This document shows positions 1 through 8,375 of a DNA stretch of 64,000 nucleotides, piece by piece (within the stretch, counting starts at the first letter, position 1; each line of letters opens with the position of its first letter). The notes under the pieces were generated by a model, which was given only the letters and a program-made list of their open reading frames with translations, searched no databases and was not told where the DNA came from. The translations under genes and the position numbers were made by a program. The stretch comes from Actinopolymorpha cephalotaxi (GTDB taxonomy: Bacteria > Actinomycetota > Actinomycetes > Propionibacteriales > Actinopolymorphaceae), in contig NZ_JACBZA010000001.1 of the NCBI RefSeq assembly GCF_013408535.1, forward strand, positions 6,284,850-6,348,849, written 5' to 3'.

Positions 1-737
1 ACCCCACACACCAGCAGGGAGAACGACGCGAACCCCGCAAACTCGCACCCGCTGAAATCCGCGTCCCCGGCCAGCGTCGCGGAGTGCAAGGCGAGCTTGC
101 CGAACCTCCGTCCGGCGGGTGCGAAGGCCTCCAGCCACGCACCGGTCAGGTCGAGGTCGAAGGACGGGCCGGGAGCGCCGGTCGCCGGCAGCAGGTCGAT
201 GACGAGTCGCTGAGCGGTCAGCCGTACCTGCCGTTCATGTCGCTTCTGCCGCCCGTCCTCACCGACCGTCTCCGGCTCAGGGTCAACGCCGACGCCGTGC
301 CAGGGGCGCCGCAGGTAGGCGCACAGGACGTCCAGCACCGTCTGGGTGTATTCGGGGCGGCTTCGGGCGAGACCCGCGAGTACGTGCAGCGCACCCACCC
401 GCACCTGGTCGGCCTCACCACCGAGAAGCTCGACCGCCTTCGCGAAGCGCTCGTCACTCACCCGTTCCCGGTCGCGTTCGTCCTGCAGGAGCGCGAGTTC
501 GAAGCGTTCACGTTCGGTCTCCTGCCGGTGCTCCTCCACCTGCCGGCGCCGGTCGTTCAGCCACAGCGCGTAGAGCGCGATGACCGAGCCGGCCGCCACC
601 CCACCGGTGCGCAGCGCGTCGGCACGAGTGGCCGTCGCATCGGTGAGCAGCCAGCCGCTGATCGCCAGCAGCAACACGACCGCCAGCACGAACGTCCACA
701 GCAGCGGCGACCTCCACCACGGGCGAGGATCAGTCAC
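1..737 (-). CDS. Pentapeptide-repeat membrane protein, partial
   Basis: The gene runs off the left edge; about 245 codons are visible. Starting at the GTG at 737, the protein has a hydrophobic helix near residues 13-31, a second near 45-60, then a charged, probably coiled-coil stretch rich in E, R and Q (about 62-100). Next comes the typical linker of this family (SDERFAKAVELLGG, then VRVGALHVLAGLAR). The visible end begins pentapeptide-like repeats (ADFSGCEFAG). This two-TM plus pentapeptide layout is common in actinobacteria and its function is unknown. A TAGATT hexamer lies 7 nt upstream of the GTG and there is no Shine-Dalgarno sequence, so the gene is probably leaderless. Confidence 0.8.
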   Translation of the reverse strand, partial: MTDPRPWWRSPLLWTFVLAVVLLLAISGWLLTDATATRADALRTGGVAAGSVIALYALWLNDRRRQVEEHRQETERERFELALLQDERDRERVSDERFAKAVELLGGEADQVRVGALHVLAGLARSRPEYTQTVLDVLCAYLRRPWHGVGVDPEPETVGEDGRQKRHERQVRLTAQRLVIDLLPATGAPGPSFDLDLTGAWLEAFAPAGRRFGKLALHSATLAGDADFSGCEFAGFASFSLLVCG

Positions 738-905
738 GACCCGGAATCTATCGGAGCGGGCACGGGATCGGACATGCCGACGCAGGCGCGGAACGGCCGT
801 CCAGGTCAGGTCACCGCGCTCGACACCACTCTTCATGATCTTTAGGTTGCGACGGGGCCGAGTCGCCGGTGACCGGCCCCATCAAACCGAGGGGATCGCA
901 AATCC

Positions 906-2978
906 ATGGTGTCTCGTCGTCGCTTCCTCACGCTGTCCGGTGGCCTCGCCGGTGCCGCCGCCTTCACCCCGTGGGTGGGTACGGCCACCGCCGGCGCCGC
1001 GCCGATCAGCGCCCAGTCCGCGTCGGCCGCGCTGACAGCGCCGATCGCGCTGACAGCCGCGGATGCGGCGAAGAACCCCGGTCTCGCCTGGCCCGCCGGT
1101 CAGGTGCTGCCGACGTTCCCGCAGCCGGAGCACCTCGACGTCGCCGACGTCCGGAAGCTGTCCGGCGACGACCAGGCGCTCCTCAACACGCTGCAGGGCA
1201 TCGTCAATCGCGTACGACCCCGGGTGTACTTCCTCGTCGACGACAGCAGCGACGCGGCCTGGCTCGCAACCCTCGGCCTGCCGACGACGAAACACGACGA
1301 CCCGATGAGCCTGGTCGCGGCCTATCGCTCGGAGATAAGCGGCGCCGTCGTCTACGACCGCGACGCCCCGGACTCCGTCAACGTCGCCACCACCCTGGCC
1401 GGGCTGAAGAACGCCGTCATCGCGAGCCCCGAACAGGTGGAGAAGTACGACCTGACGATCGTGGAGGACCTGCGCGGCCGGTTCACCGACGACCCGCTGG
1501 CGACCTACCGCTGGCAGCTGGAGCACCTGTGGCCTCAGTGCACCCACCGGCTGCTCACCGGCGTACCCCCGACCCGGACGGCCGCGGTGCCGGGCGTGAA
1601 GTGGACCGAACTCGCCCGCGAGACGAACCCCGTGCGCGACAACTCCAACCGCAAGGTCTACGAACTCGACCTCTCACCGGTGCTCGGCGGTGAGGGCGTC
1701 TACCTGCGCTTCCAGGACGCGTTCGGCAACGACGGCTGGGGGCCGTCGGTCCAGCACGTGACGATCCTCGCCGACGGCAAGCAGATCGCCGACTTCGACA
1801 CCGCGACGGACGCGGAGACGCCATACATCTTCGACGCGGACGGGTCCGCGGTCGCCGACGGGCACCGCTTCTGCGACGGTGGCTCGTACTGGATCTACCG
1901 CTTCGCGCCGCCCGCCGGCACGACCACGCTGACCGCCAAGGTCGACATGTGGAACCAGTACCTCGTCACAGCCACCGACCAGGCGCCGACGCGCGTCGAG
2001 GTGTTCCCGAACCTGCGCGACTACATCGTCGGTACGAAGGCGATGGTGGCCTGGCTGCCACCCGATGGCGCCACCGGTGATCTGCTGGGCGAGATCTTCG
2101 GCAAGGTGGAGCCGACCACGCCGTACCTCGGCTGGTTCAACGGCGCGGTGGCCGGCGAGCACGGCGGGGTCGGGATCGCCTCCGAGCACGGCATCGAGGT
2201 GCTCGCCGCCGACTTCTACCAGAACGGCACGGTGTTCTCCGGTGCCCGCGCGACGATCCGCCCCACCCCGCCGCGGCGCAACACCCCGCGGCTGAGGAAG
2301 AAGATCTACGTGTCGTTCACCGTCGGCGAGGGCGACAACATCCAGTACTGCCAGCACCGGATGCGCGACATCTGGGACAACGGCGACCGTGGAACCGTTC
2401 CCACGAACTGGACGATCGACCCGCTGCTGGCCGACGTCGGCCCGGCGATCTACGCGTACTACCAGCGCACGGCGACCGGCAACGACCTGCTGATCGCCGG
2501 CCCGTCCGGCGCGGGCTACACCTACCCGTCGCTGTGGCCGGCGGACAAGCTGGACTACTTCACGAAGATGACCGGCCGGTACATGCGCGCCACCGGGCTG
2601 AACGTCATATCCCTGTTCAACCTCGTCGACGGTCCACCGGCTCCGCCCGACGAGCGAGTGGGTGCGTCCTACCACGAATACACCCCGGCGCTCGGTCTCA
2701 TCCTGGGCTGGGAACACGGCAACCAGATCACCACGCCCGGCGGGATTCCGGTGGTCGGCGACTTCGCGCGGTTCGCCGACGTCGCCGACTATCACCAGGG
2801 GCTCTACGACCACGTGGCCGACTGGGACGGTGACAAGCCCCGCTTCGTGGCAGCGGCCATCCAGGCCTGGAACTGGACGCCAACGCAGATCGTGAGCCTC
2901 GCGAACTCCCTCGACGACCGCTTCGAGATCGTCCGCGGCGACGCGTTCTTCGACCTGCTGCGGCGAACCCTCGACTGA
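906..2978 (+). CDS. Tat-exported GxGYxYP family putative glycoside hydrolase
   Basis: A 690-residue protein with a twin-arginine signal at the N-terminus (SRRRFLTLSGGLAGAAAF) and an Ala-rich region where cleavage is likely. The C-terminal half contains GAGYTYPSLWP, the signature that names the GxGYxYP domain, a family proposed to be glycoside hydrolases. An N-terminal companion domain precedes it (LNTLQGIVNRVRPRVYFL). The middle (about residues 230-350) resembles a beta-sandwich insert. The substrate is unknown. The sulfatase and binding lipoprotein next door suggest a role in polysaccharide use outside the cell. A weak GAGGGG lies 11 nt before the ATG. Confidence 0.8.
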   Translation: MVSRRRFLTLSGGLAGAAAFTPWVGTATAGAAPISAQSASAALTAPIALTAADAAKNPGLAWPAGQVLPTFPQPEHLDVADVRKLSGDDQALLNTLQGIVNRVRPRVYFLVDDSSDAAWLATLGLPTTKHDDPMSLVAAYRSEISGAVVYDRDAPDSVNVATTLAGLKNAVIASPEQVEKYDLTIVEDLRGRFTDDPLATYRWQLEHLWPQCTHRLLTGVPPTRTAAVPGVKWTELARETNPVRDNSNRKVYELDLSPVLGGEGVYLRFQDAFGNDGWGPSVQHVTILADGKQIADFDTATDAETPYIFDADGSAVADGHRFCDGGSYWIYRFAPPAGTTTLTAKVDMWNQYLVTATDQAPTRVEVFPNLRDYIVGTKAMVAWLPPDGATGDLLGEIFGKVEPTTPYLGWFNGAVAGEHGGVGIASEHGIEVLAADFYQNGTVFSGARATIRPTPPRRNTPRLRKKIYVSFTVGEGDNIQYCQHRMRDIWDNGDRGTVPTNWTIDPLLADVGPAIYAYYQRTATGNDLLIAGPSGAGYTYPSLWPADKLDYFTKMTGRYMRATGLNVISLFNLVDGPPAPPDERVGASYHEYTPALGLILGWEHGNQITTPGGIPVVGDFARFADVADYHQGLYDHVADWDGDKPRFVAAAIQAWNWTPTQIVSLANSLDDRFEIVRGDAFFDLLRRTLD

Positions 2979-3027
2979 CGACTCCCGGGACGAGAAGCCC
3001 GCTGGCGCAGCCGCGGAAGAGATGCGT

Positions 3028-3198
3028 TCACGGTCTGCGTCGCGCTGCGTCGATGGCCTCGACGATCCCGCGGTCGCGGCGTGACTCGGCCATGATCTCC
3101 CTGTATCGCGCGGAGAAATCACCTTCGAAGCCGGCCATGCCCACCCACGGGAACCGCTCACGAAGTGCGTCCAGGTCGACAGGTGGCTCCTCTGACAT
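3028..3198 (-). CDS. Small hypothetical protein
   Basis: A 56-residue acidic then basic protein (starts MSEEPPVDLDALRERFPWVG) with no family I recognise. The ATG at 3198 is chosen because a TACGGT -10-like hexamer sits exactly 6 nt upstream and no ribosome site is present, the leaderless layout seen repeatedly in this window. The composition (balanced D, E, R, F, W) is unlike the Arg/Ala-rich false frames nearby. It ends 49 bp from the stop of the convergent GxGYxYP gene. Confidence 0.5.
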   Translation of the reverse strand: MSEEPPVDLDALRERFPWVGMAGFEGDFSARYREIMAESRRDRGIVEAIDAARRRP

Positions 3199-3279
3199 GG
3201 CAGCACCGTAGCCGACCACCCCGCATTGCGATCGATCCGAGAGCGGCGAGTGGCCACTCGGACGACGCGCCGGAATATC

Positions 3280-4713
3280 TCAGAAGGGTGGCAGGTCGGC
3301 GGGGTCGAGGACGGCCATCGGGTAGCCGCGCTGGTACTCCGGCGGCAGCGGGGCGAGCCGGGCGCGGAACTCCTCGATCCGGTCCGCGACCAGACCCTTC
3401 GCCACCAGGTCGCGCTCGGGATATGCGCCCAGGTCGTCGATGCTGGCGAGGAAGCGTTCCAGCTCAGCGGCCATCCGGGCGCGTACGTCGGCGTGGTCCG
3501 GATCATCCGCCAGGTTGTGCACGCACTCGGGATCGGTGCGTACGTCGTACAACTCCTCGGCGGGCTTGGCCGCAGACATGAAGATCGCTGCCGATCCGTG
3601 CAACTCCCCGGCCGCGTTGAGCCGCCGAAGCTCCTGCATCGTCGGCATGTTCTCCATGTAAACGTTGCGTTGACAGTACGGGATCTGCGGGAAGAAGTTG
3701 CGCACGTAGTGGAACCGCCGATCGCGGACGACCCGAACCAGGTCGAACGACTCGTCCATCCGGTCGCGAGCGGCGAACACGTGCTCGCGCGGCGGGGCTT
3801 CGGCGGCGCCGAGGAACGCCGAGCCGTCATAGTGGGCAGGGATCGCCGCGCCCGCGATCGAGCAGAACGTCGGCGCGAGATCGACCCAGGACACCAGCCG
3901 GTCGCTGACACTGCCGGGCTCGATGACGCCGGGCCAGCTGACCAGCAGCGGCATGTGGATGCCCGCGGTGTAGGGCCAGCGTTTCTCCCGCGGCAGGCCA
4001 CGCCCGTGGTCGGCGAGGAACACCACGACGGTGTTGCCGGCCTGCCCGGAAACGTCGAGTGCGTCGAGGATCTGCCCGACCTGCCGGTCGAGTTCGGCGA
4101 TGTTGTCGGCGTGCCGGGCGATGTCACCGCGTACGACGGGGGTGTCCGGGAGGTACGACGGCACCGGCACTCCGTCCGGGTCGGTGACGCGCGGCGGGCG
4201 GGGCCTGTTCGGATCCCAGTGCTCCAGGCCCTCGCGGTGAGCGTACTCGCCCACGTCCGGCCACATGGACGACTCGTGCGTGATCGCGAGGTTGACGTAG
4301 GCGAACCACGGCCGGTCCGGCATGGCATTCGTGCGCAGCCGGTCGACCCACGGTTCGTCGTCGTCGCGCCAGCCGCTCGTCGGCTCGAAGTTGAAGTCCA
4401 GCTTGGTCGGCCAGCTCACGTGGTAGCCCGCGTCGCGCAACTCGTGGGTGAACAACCGCGGCGGGTGCAGCAGCGTGGACCGCATCTGGTGGGTGCCGAG
4501 CTTCATCGGGTACTGCCCGGTCACCATCGTCGACCGGGACGGGGCGCAGACCGGATAGGTGGAGTACGCCTCGTCGTACCGGCATCCGCGCGCGGCCAGC
4601 CGGTCGAGGTTCGGCGTACGCACGTAGTCGTCGCCGTAGCAGCCGGCGATCCGGCCGATGTCCTCTCCCACGATCAGCACGATGTTCGGCTGGTTGTTCG
4701 GCCGGTCGGACAC
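3280..4713 (-). CDS. Sulfatase (alkaline phosphatase superfamily)
   Basis: A 477-residue arylsulfatase-type enzyme. The N-terminus has the metal-binding start NIVLIVGEDIGR. YPVCAPSRSTMVTGQYP holds the C-x-P-S-R motif in which Cys becomes formylglycine. VVFLADHGRGLPREKRW is the second metal-site segment (usually DHG). It most resembles heparan N-sulfatase-like or choline-sulfatase-like members. No signal peptide is obvious, so it may act in the cytoplasm on imported sugar sulfates. The start is GTG, with GAGGTGA about 6 nt upstream. A sulfotransferase lies 5 kb away, but there is no evidence that they act together. Confidence 0.88.
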   Translation of the reverse strand: MSDRPNNQPNIVLIVGEDIGRIAGCYGDDYVRTPNLDRLAARGCRYDEAYSTYPVCAPSRSTMVTGQYPMKLGTHQMRSTLLHPPRLFTHELRDAGYHVSWPTKLDFNFEPTSGWRDDDEPWVDRLRTNAMPDRPWFAYVNLAITHESSMWPDVGEYAHREGLEHWDPNRPRPPRVTDPDGVPVPSYLPDTPVVRGDIARHADNIAELDRQVGQILDALDVSGQAGNTVVVFLADHGRGLPREKRWPYTAGIHMPLLVSWPGVIEPGSVSDRLVSWVDLAPTFCSIAGAAIPAHYDGSAFLGAAEAPPREHVFAARDRMDESFDLVRVVRDRRFHYVRNFFPQIPYCQRNVYMENMPTMQELRRLNAAGELHGSAAIFMSAAKPAEELYDVRTDPECVHNLADDPDHADVRARMAAELERFLASIDDLGAYPERDLVAKGLVADRIEEFRARLAPLPPEYQRGYPMAVLDPADLPPF

Positions 4714-4885
4714 GCGCGATCACCTCATCTCCGAAGGCGATCCTACGGTCCACGTCGCGCGACGGGCTTTCGAAGAGGAAGGGCGTGGCCGGATGGTGCC
4801 AGCGGATGTGCGGCATCGCCGATGTCGTTGACTGTTCGCGACTCGCACAACTACGTTGCGTTTCCTACCTCGCGAAGGGTCGACC

Positions 4886-7003
4886 GTGGACACATTCGAT
4901 GAGCGCAGCGGAAACCTCGGCAGGCGCCGGTTCCTGGTCGGCACGGCAGTCGCCGCGGTGACCACGACGATCGCCGCCTGCTCCAAGTCCTCGACGAACG
5001 CCGGGGGAAAGCCCGCGCCGAAGTCCACGGCCGCCAACCGCAAGGGCTCCCCGGCGAAGCCGCTGGCGGCGCCGAAGCAGTTGCGCGAGGCGCCGGCACT
5101 CGCCAAGCGGGTGAAGGCCGGCGAGCTGCCACCGGTCGGAAAGCGCGTTCCCGGACGTCCCTACGTCGTTCCGCACCGCTGGCTGCAGACCGGAAAGTAC
5201 GGCGGAACGCTGCGCATGCCGGCCTCGGCGTCCACGACGTTCTCCCCGACCACCCTGCTGTACGGGCACGCACCGCTGCGCTGGCTCAACGACTCCCAGG
5301 ACCTCGGCCCCGGCCTGGTGGAGTCCTGGGAGTCCAACGACGACGCGTCCCAGTGGACGCTGCACCTGCGCAAGGGTGTGCGCTGGTCCGACGGTGCGCC
5401 GCTGACGTCCGCGGACGCGATCTACTGGTGGAAGGACCTCGTTTCGAACGGCGACTACCCGGCCGAGTCGCCGGACAGTGGGCGTTCCAGCAAGGGAAAC
5501 CCGATGAAGCTGTCGGCGCCGGACGCGTACACCCTCGTCATGGACTTCGACGCGCCGAGTCCCGTCGTCATCTTCCAGTTGGCGCGGTACGTCCAGTGGG
5601 ACGTGTGGTTCCAGCCCAAGCACTATCTCAAGCAGTTCCACGCCACCTACAACTCCAAGGTGGGCGAGGACTGGGCGAACCAGCATGCCGAGAAGATGAA
5701 CTACGCGCAGAACCCCGACTGCCCGACCCTGACCGGGTGGAAGCTGCGTTCCTACCGGGAAGGCATACGTGTCACCTGGGAACGCAACCCCTACTACTGG
5801 TGTGTCGACACCGAGGGCAACCAGCTTCCGTACATCGACGTCCTCAGCATGCCGTTGTTCCAGGACCCGCAGGTCGGCAAGCTCCAGGTGCAGAACGGCC
5901 AGGCGGACTACGCCGGCACGTGGGGTGCGTCGGTGCCGCTCGGCCTCGCCGACGTGAGCGGGCTGAAGCGGTCCGCGGCGAAGAGCAAGACCCGCGTTCT
6001 GTTGTGGAACACCGGAACCGGCGGCACACCGGCGTTCTTCTTCAACCACGACTACCAGAACGAGGCGATGCGGAAGCTGATCCGCACACCGGAGTTTCGC
6101 CAGGCCCTCTCGCTGGCGCACAACCGCGCGGACGTACGCAAGACGCTGTACTTCAACACCGGGGAGATCACCACCGGGACGCACAGTCCGGGGGCGATCG
6201 AATACCACACCGCGCCCGACGGGCCGAAGATGTACAAGGCCTGGAAGGACAGTTACGCGGCCTACGACCCGCAGAAGGCCAAGCAGATGCTGGACAAGCT
6301 CGGCGTGGTCGACTCCGACGGTGACGGGCAGCGCAACCTGCCCAACGGCGAGAAGTTGTCCATCGTCATCAGCTACTCCGCCGACAGCACCGAGGAAAGC
6401 GTCACGTACAACCAGATGCTCAAGCGCGACTGGGAGAAGATCGGGGTCGCGGTCAAGCTCGACCCCCGGCCGCCGACGGTGTTCGGGGAACAGTGGGAGC
6501 GCGGCGAGCTGATGTCGCAGGGCGGCTGGGGACTCACCACCCTGCACGACCACCTCGTTCTGTACTACTGGTTCTGCTCGACCGAGCCCAGCGTGTGGGC
6601 GCCGTTGCAGGCCCAGTGGTGGAAGGTGCGGGGTACGCCGGCCGAAAACGCCGAGGCCGACGTCAGCCCGTGGAAGCGCACGCCTCCCCGCATCGCACCG
6701 GACAAGGGCGGGCCGGTCGACCGGCTGTGGCAGGGGCTGGCCAAGGCGCTGGCGGAGCCGGAAGCCCTGCAGCGTACGAAAACCGTGTGGGACATGATCA
6801 GGATCCACGTGGAGGAAGGCCCGTTCTTCCAGTGTTCGGTGGCCAACTTCCCGACGCCGCTCGTCGTGCACCAGGACCTGCGCAACGTGCCCAGCCAGGA
6901 CGAACTCGCCTTCGGTGGCCTGGCCAACACGTGGTCCCATCCGACGCCCGCCGTCTACGACCCGGAGGCGTACTACTGGGACAACCCTTCCGAGCACACC
7001 TGA
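4886..7003 (+). CDS. Family-5 ABC transporter substrate-binding lipoprotein (Tat)
   Basis: A 705-residue extracellular solute-binding protein of the DppA/OppA type. The N-terminus carries GRRRFLVGTAVAAV and a lipobox-like IAAC, so it is probably a Tat-exported lipoprotein. The domain body shows the family hallmarks (WTLHLRKGVRWSDGAPLTSAD near residue 170, then FRQALSLAHNRADV). The GTG at 4886 is chosen because GAAGGG precedes it by 6 nt; a TTG 30 nt upstream is an alternative. No permease or ATPase gene is adjacent. It starts 172 bp from the divergent sulfatase. Family-5 proteins bind peptides but also oligosaccharides, and the neighbours favour sugars. Confidence 0.88.
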   Translation: MDTFDERSGNLGRRRFLVGTAVAAVTTTIAACSKSSTNAGGKPAPKSTAANRKGSPAKPLAAPKQLREAPALAKRVKAGELPPVGKRVPGRPYVVPHRWLQTGKYGGTLRMPASASTTFSPTTLLYGHAPLRWLNDSQDLGPGLVESWESNDDASQWTLHLRKGVRWSDGAPLTSADAIYWWKDLVSNGDYPAESPDSGRSSKGNPMKLSAPDAYTLVMDFDAPSPVVIFQLARYVQWDVWFQPKHYLKQFHATYNSKVGEDWANQHAEKMNYAQNPDCPTLTGWKLRSYREGIRVTWERNPYYWCVDTEGNQLPYIDVLSMPLFQDPQVGKLQVQNGQADYAGTWGASVPLGLADVSGLKRSAAKSKTRVLLWNTGTGGTPAFFFNHDYQNEAMRKLIRTPEFRQALSLAHNRADVRKTLYFNTGEITTGTHSPGAIEYHTAPDGPKMYKAWKDSYAAYDPQKAKQMLDKLGVVDSDGDGQRNLPNGEKLSIVISYSADSTEESVTYNQMLKRDWEKIGVAVKLDPRPPTVFGEQWERGELMSQGGWGLTTLHDHLVLYYWFCSTEPSVWAPLQAQWWKVRGTPAENAEADVSPWKRTPPRIAPDKGGPVDRLWQGLAKALAEPEALQRTKTVWDMIRIHVEEGPFFQCSVANFPTPLVVHQDLRNVPSQDELAFGGLANTWSHPTPAVYDPEAYYWDNPSEHT

Positions 7004-7065
7004 GCCACGGCCGGAAGCGCTAGCGTTACACAGGACATCGCCAGGGGGCTGAGGAGCGGAGACCG

Positions 7066-8316
7066 ATGAGTCACGTCGCGATGACGGGGATGCCTGCCTC
7101 CGGGCACGTCAACCCCACCCTGCCGTTGGTGCGAGAACTCGTCGACCGGGGTGTCGACGTCACGTACTACTCCACCGCCGAGTTCGCCGACGCGGTGGAG
7201 CGGGCCGGTGCGAAGTTCCGGGCCTATCCGGACGGTGCGATCAGCTCGCGCGACATCGCGGCCGCCACCCAGTCGGGCAGTTCGGTCCGGGTGGTCGGAA
7301 GGGTGCTGGAGGCGACGCTGACGCTGGTGCCGTTCCTGCGGGAGGAGTTCGCGCGGGAACGCCCGGACGCGGTGGCCTACGACTCCAACGCCCTGTGGGG
7401 GCGGGTGACCGCCGCCGGCCTCGGCCTGCCGACGATCTCCTTCATGACGACCATGGTGCTCGGCCCGGCGGACTTCAAGGGCCTCACCGCCCGGGAGTGG
7501 GCCCACACCCTGCGGCTGACGCTGCTCGACTTCCCTCAGACGGTCCGCGTACGGCGCCGGGTGCTGCGGCGGTTCGGCACCGACGTCGTCCCGAGTACGC
7601 CGATGCTGCCGATGTTCGGCGACCTGACGTTGTTCGCGATCCCGCGCGAGATCCAGCCGGACAACGCCCGCCCGGACGAGCGCTGCCACTTCCTCGGCCC
7701 CACCGTCAGCGCCGGCGGCACTGTCAACAGCGGCTTGCGTGGCGCGGAGGTGGACGCCGAACTCGCCGCACACCTGGACGGTCCCGACCCCGTGGTCCTG
7801 GTCTCGCTGGGCACGCTGCACGCCGGCACCGGTGAGTTCTTCCGTACGTGCTTCAAGGCGCTCGCCGACCTGCCCGCGCGGGTCGTCCTGGCGGTCGGCC
7901 ACTCCACCGACCCCACCGAACTCGGCTCGCCGCCCGCCAACACGCTGGTCCGTGGAACCGTTCCCCAGTTGGAGATTCTGCGCAGGGCAGCCGTCTTCGT
8001 CACCCACGGCGGGATGAACAGCGCACTGGAGGCCCTGGCGTACGGCGTGCCGCTGGTCGTCGTCCCGCAGCAGGTCGAACAGCTCATCATCGGCCGGACC
8101 ATCGCCGAGCGCGGTGCCGCCGTGGTGCTGCGGCAGCACCTGTCCCACCGGCCCGTCCCGGCCGGTGAGCTCCGCACGGCCGTCGACCGCATGCTGACCG
8201 ACTCCTCCGCGCGTGACCGTGCCCGGGCGCTCGGTGCCGGCTTCGGCTCCGGTGGCAGGGCGGCGGCCGGCGCCGACCTCGTCGAGGAGTTCCTGCGCCG
8301 CAACGGGGCACACTGA
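7066..8316 (+). CDS. GT1 family glycosyltransferase (macrolide glycosyltransferase-like)
   Basis: A 416-residue GT-B enzyme. The N-terminal start MPASGHVNPTLPLVRELVDRG is the acceptor-domain hallmark with its catalytic-type His. The C-terminal nucleotide-sugar motif appears as THGGMNSALEALAYGVPLVVVP. VSLGTLHAG is the interdomain segment. The closest named families are OleD/MGT-type transferases, which glycosylate macrolides or other small molecules with UDP-sugars. GAGGAG lies 9 nt before the ATG. It follows the binding lipoprotein by 62 bp on the same strand, though a functional link is not evident. Confidence 0.88.
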   Translation: MSHVAMTGMPASGHVNPTLPLVRELVDRGVDVTYYSTAEFADAVERAGAKFRAYPDGAISSRDIAAATQSGSSVRVVGRVLEATLTLVPFLREEFARERPDAVAYDSNALWGRVTAAGLGLPTISFMTTMVLGPADFKGLTAREWAHTLRLTLLDFPQTVRVRRRVLRRFGTDVVPSTPMLPMFGDLTLFAIPREIQPDNARPDERCHFLGPTVSAGGTVNSGLRGAEVDAELAAHLDGPDPVVLVSLGTLHAGTGEFFRTCFKALADLPARVVLAVGHSTDPTELGSPPANTLVRGTVPQLEILRRAAVFVTHGGMNSALEALAYGVPLVVVPQQVEQLIIGRTIAERGAAVVLRQHLSHRPVPAGELRTAVDRMLTDSSARDRARALGAGFGSGGRAAAGADLVEEFLRRNGAH

Positions 8317-8375
8317 TACCGGCATGAGGGAAGCGGACGACCCGGTTCGTGGCCACCAGCTGAGGTGACGCCCGG

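Noticed and set aside
1674-4328. Very long open frame on the minus strand (884 codons) across two genes
   Set aside because: It is the antisense shadow of high-GC coding sequence: Arg/His/Pro-rich, no domain, and it overlaps well supported genes.
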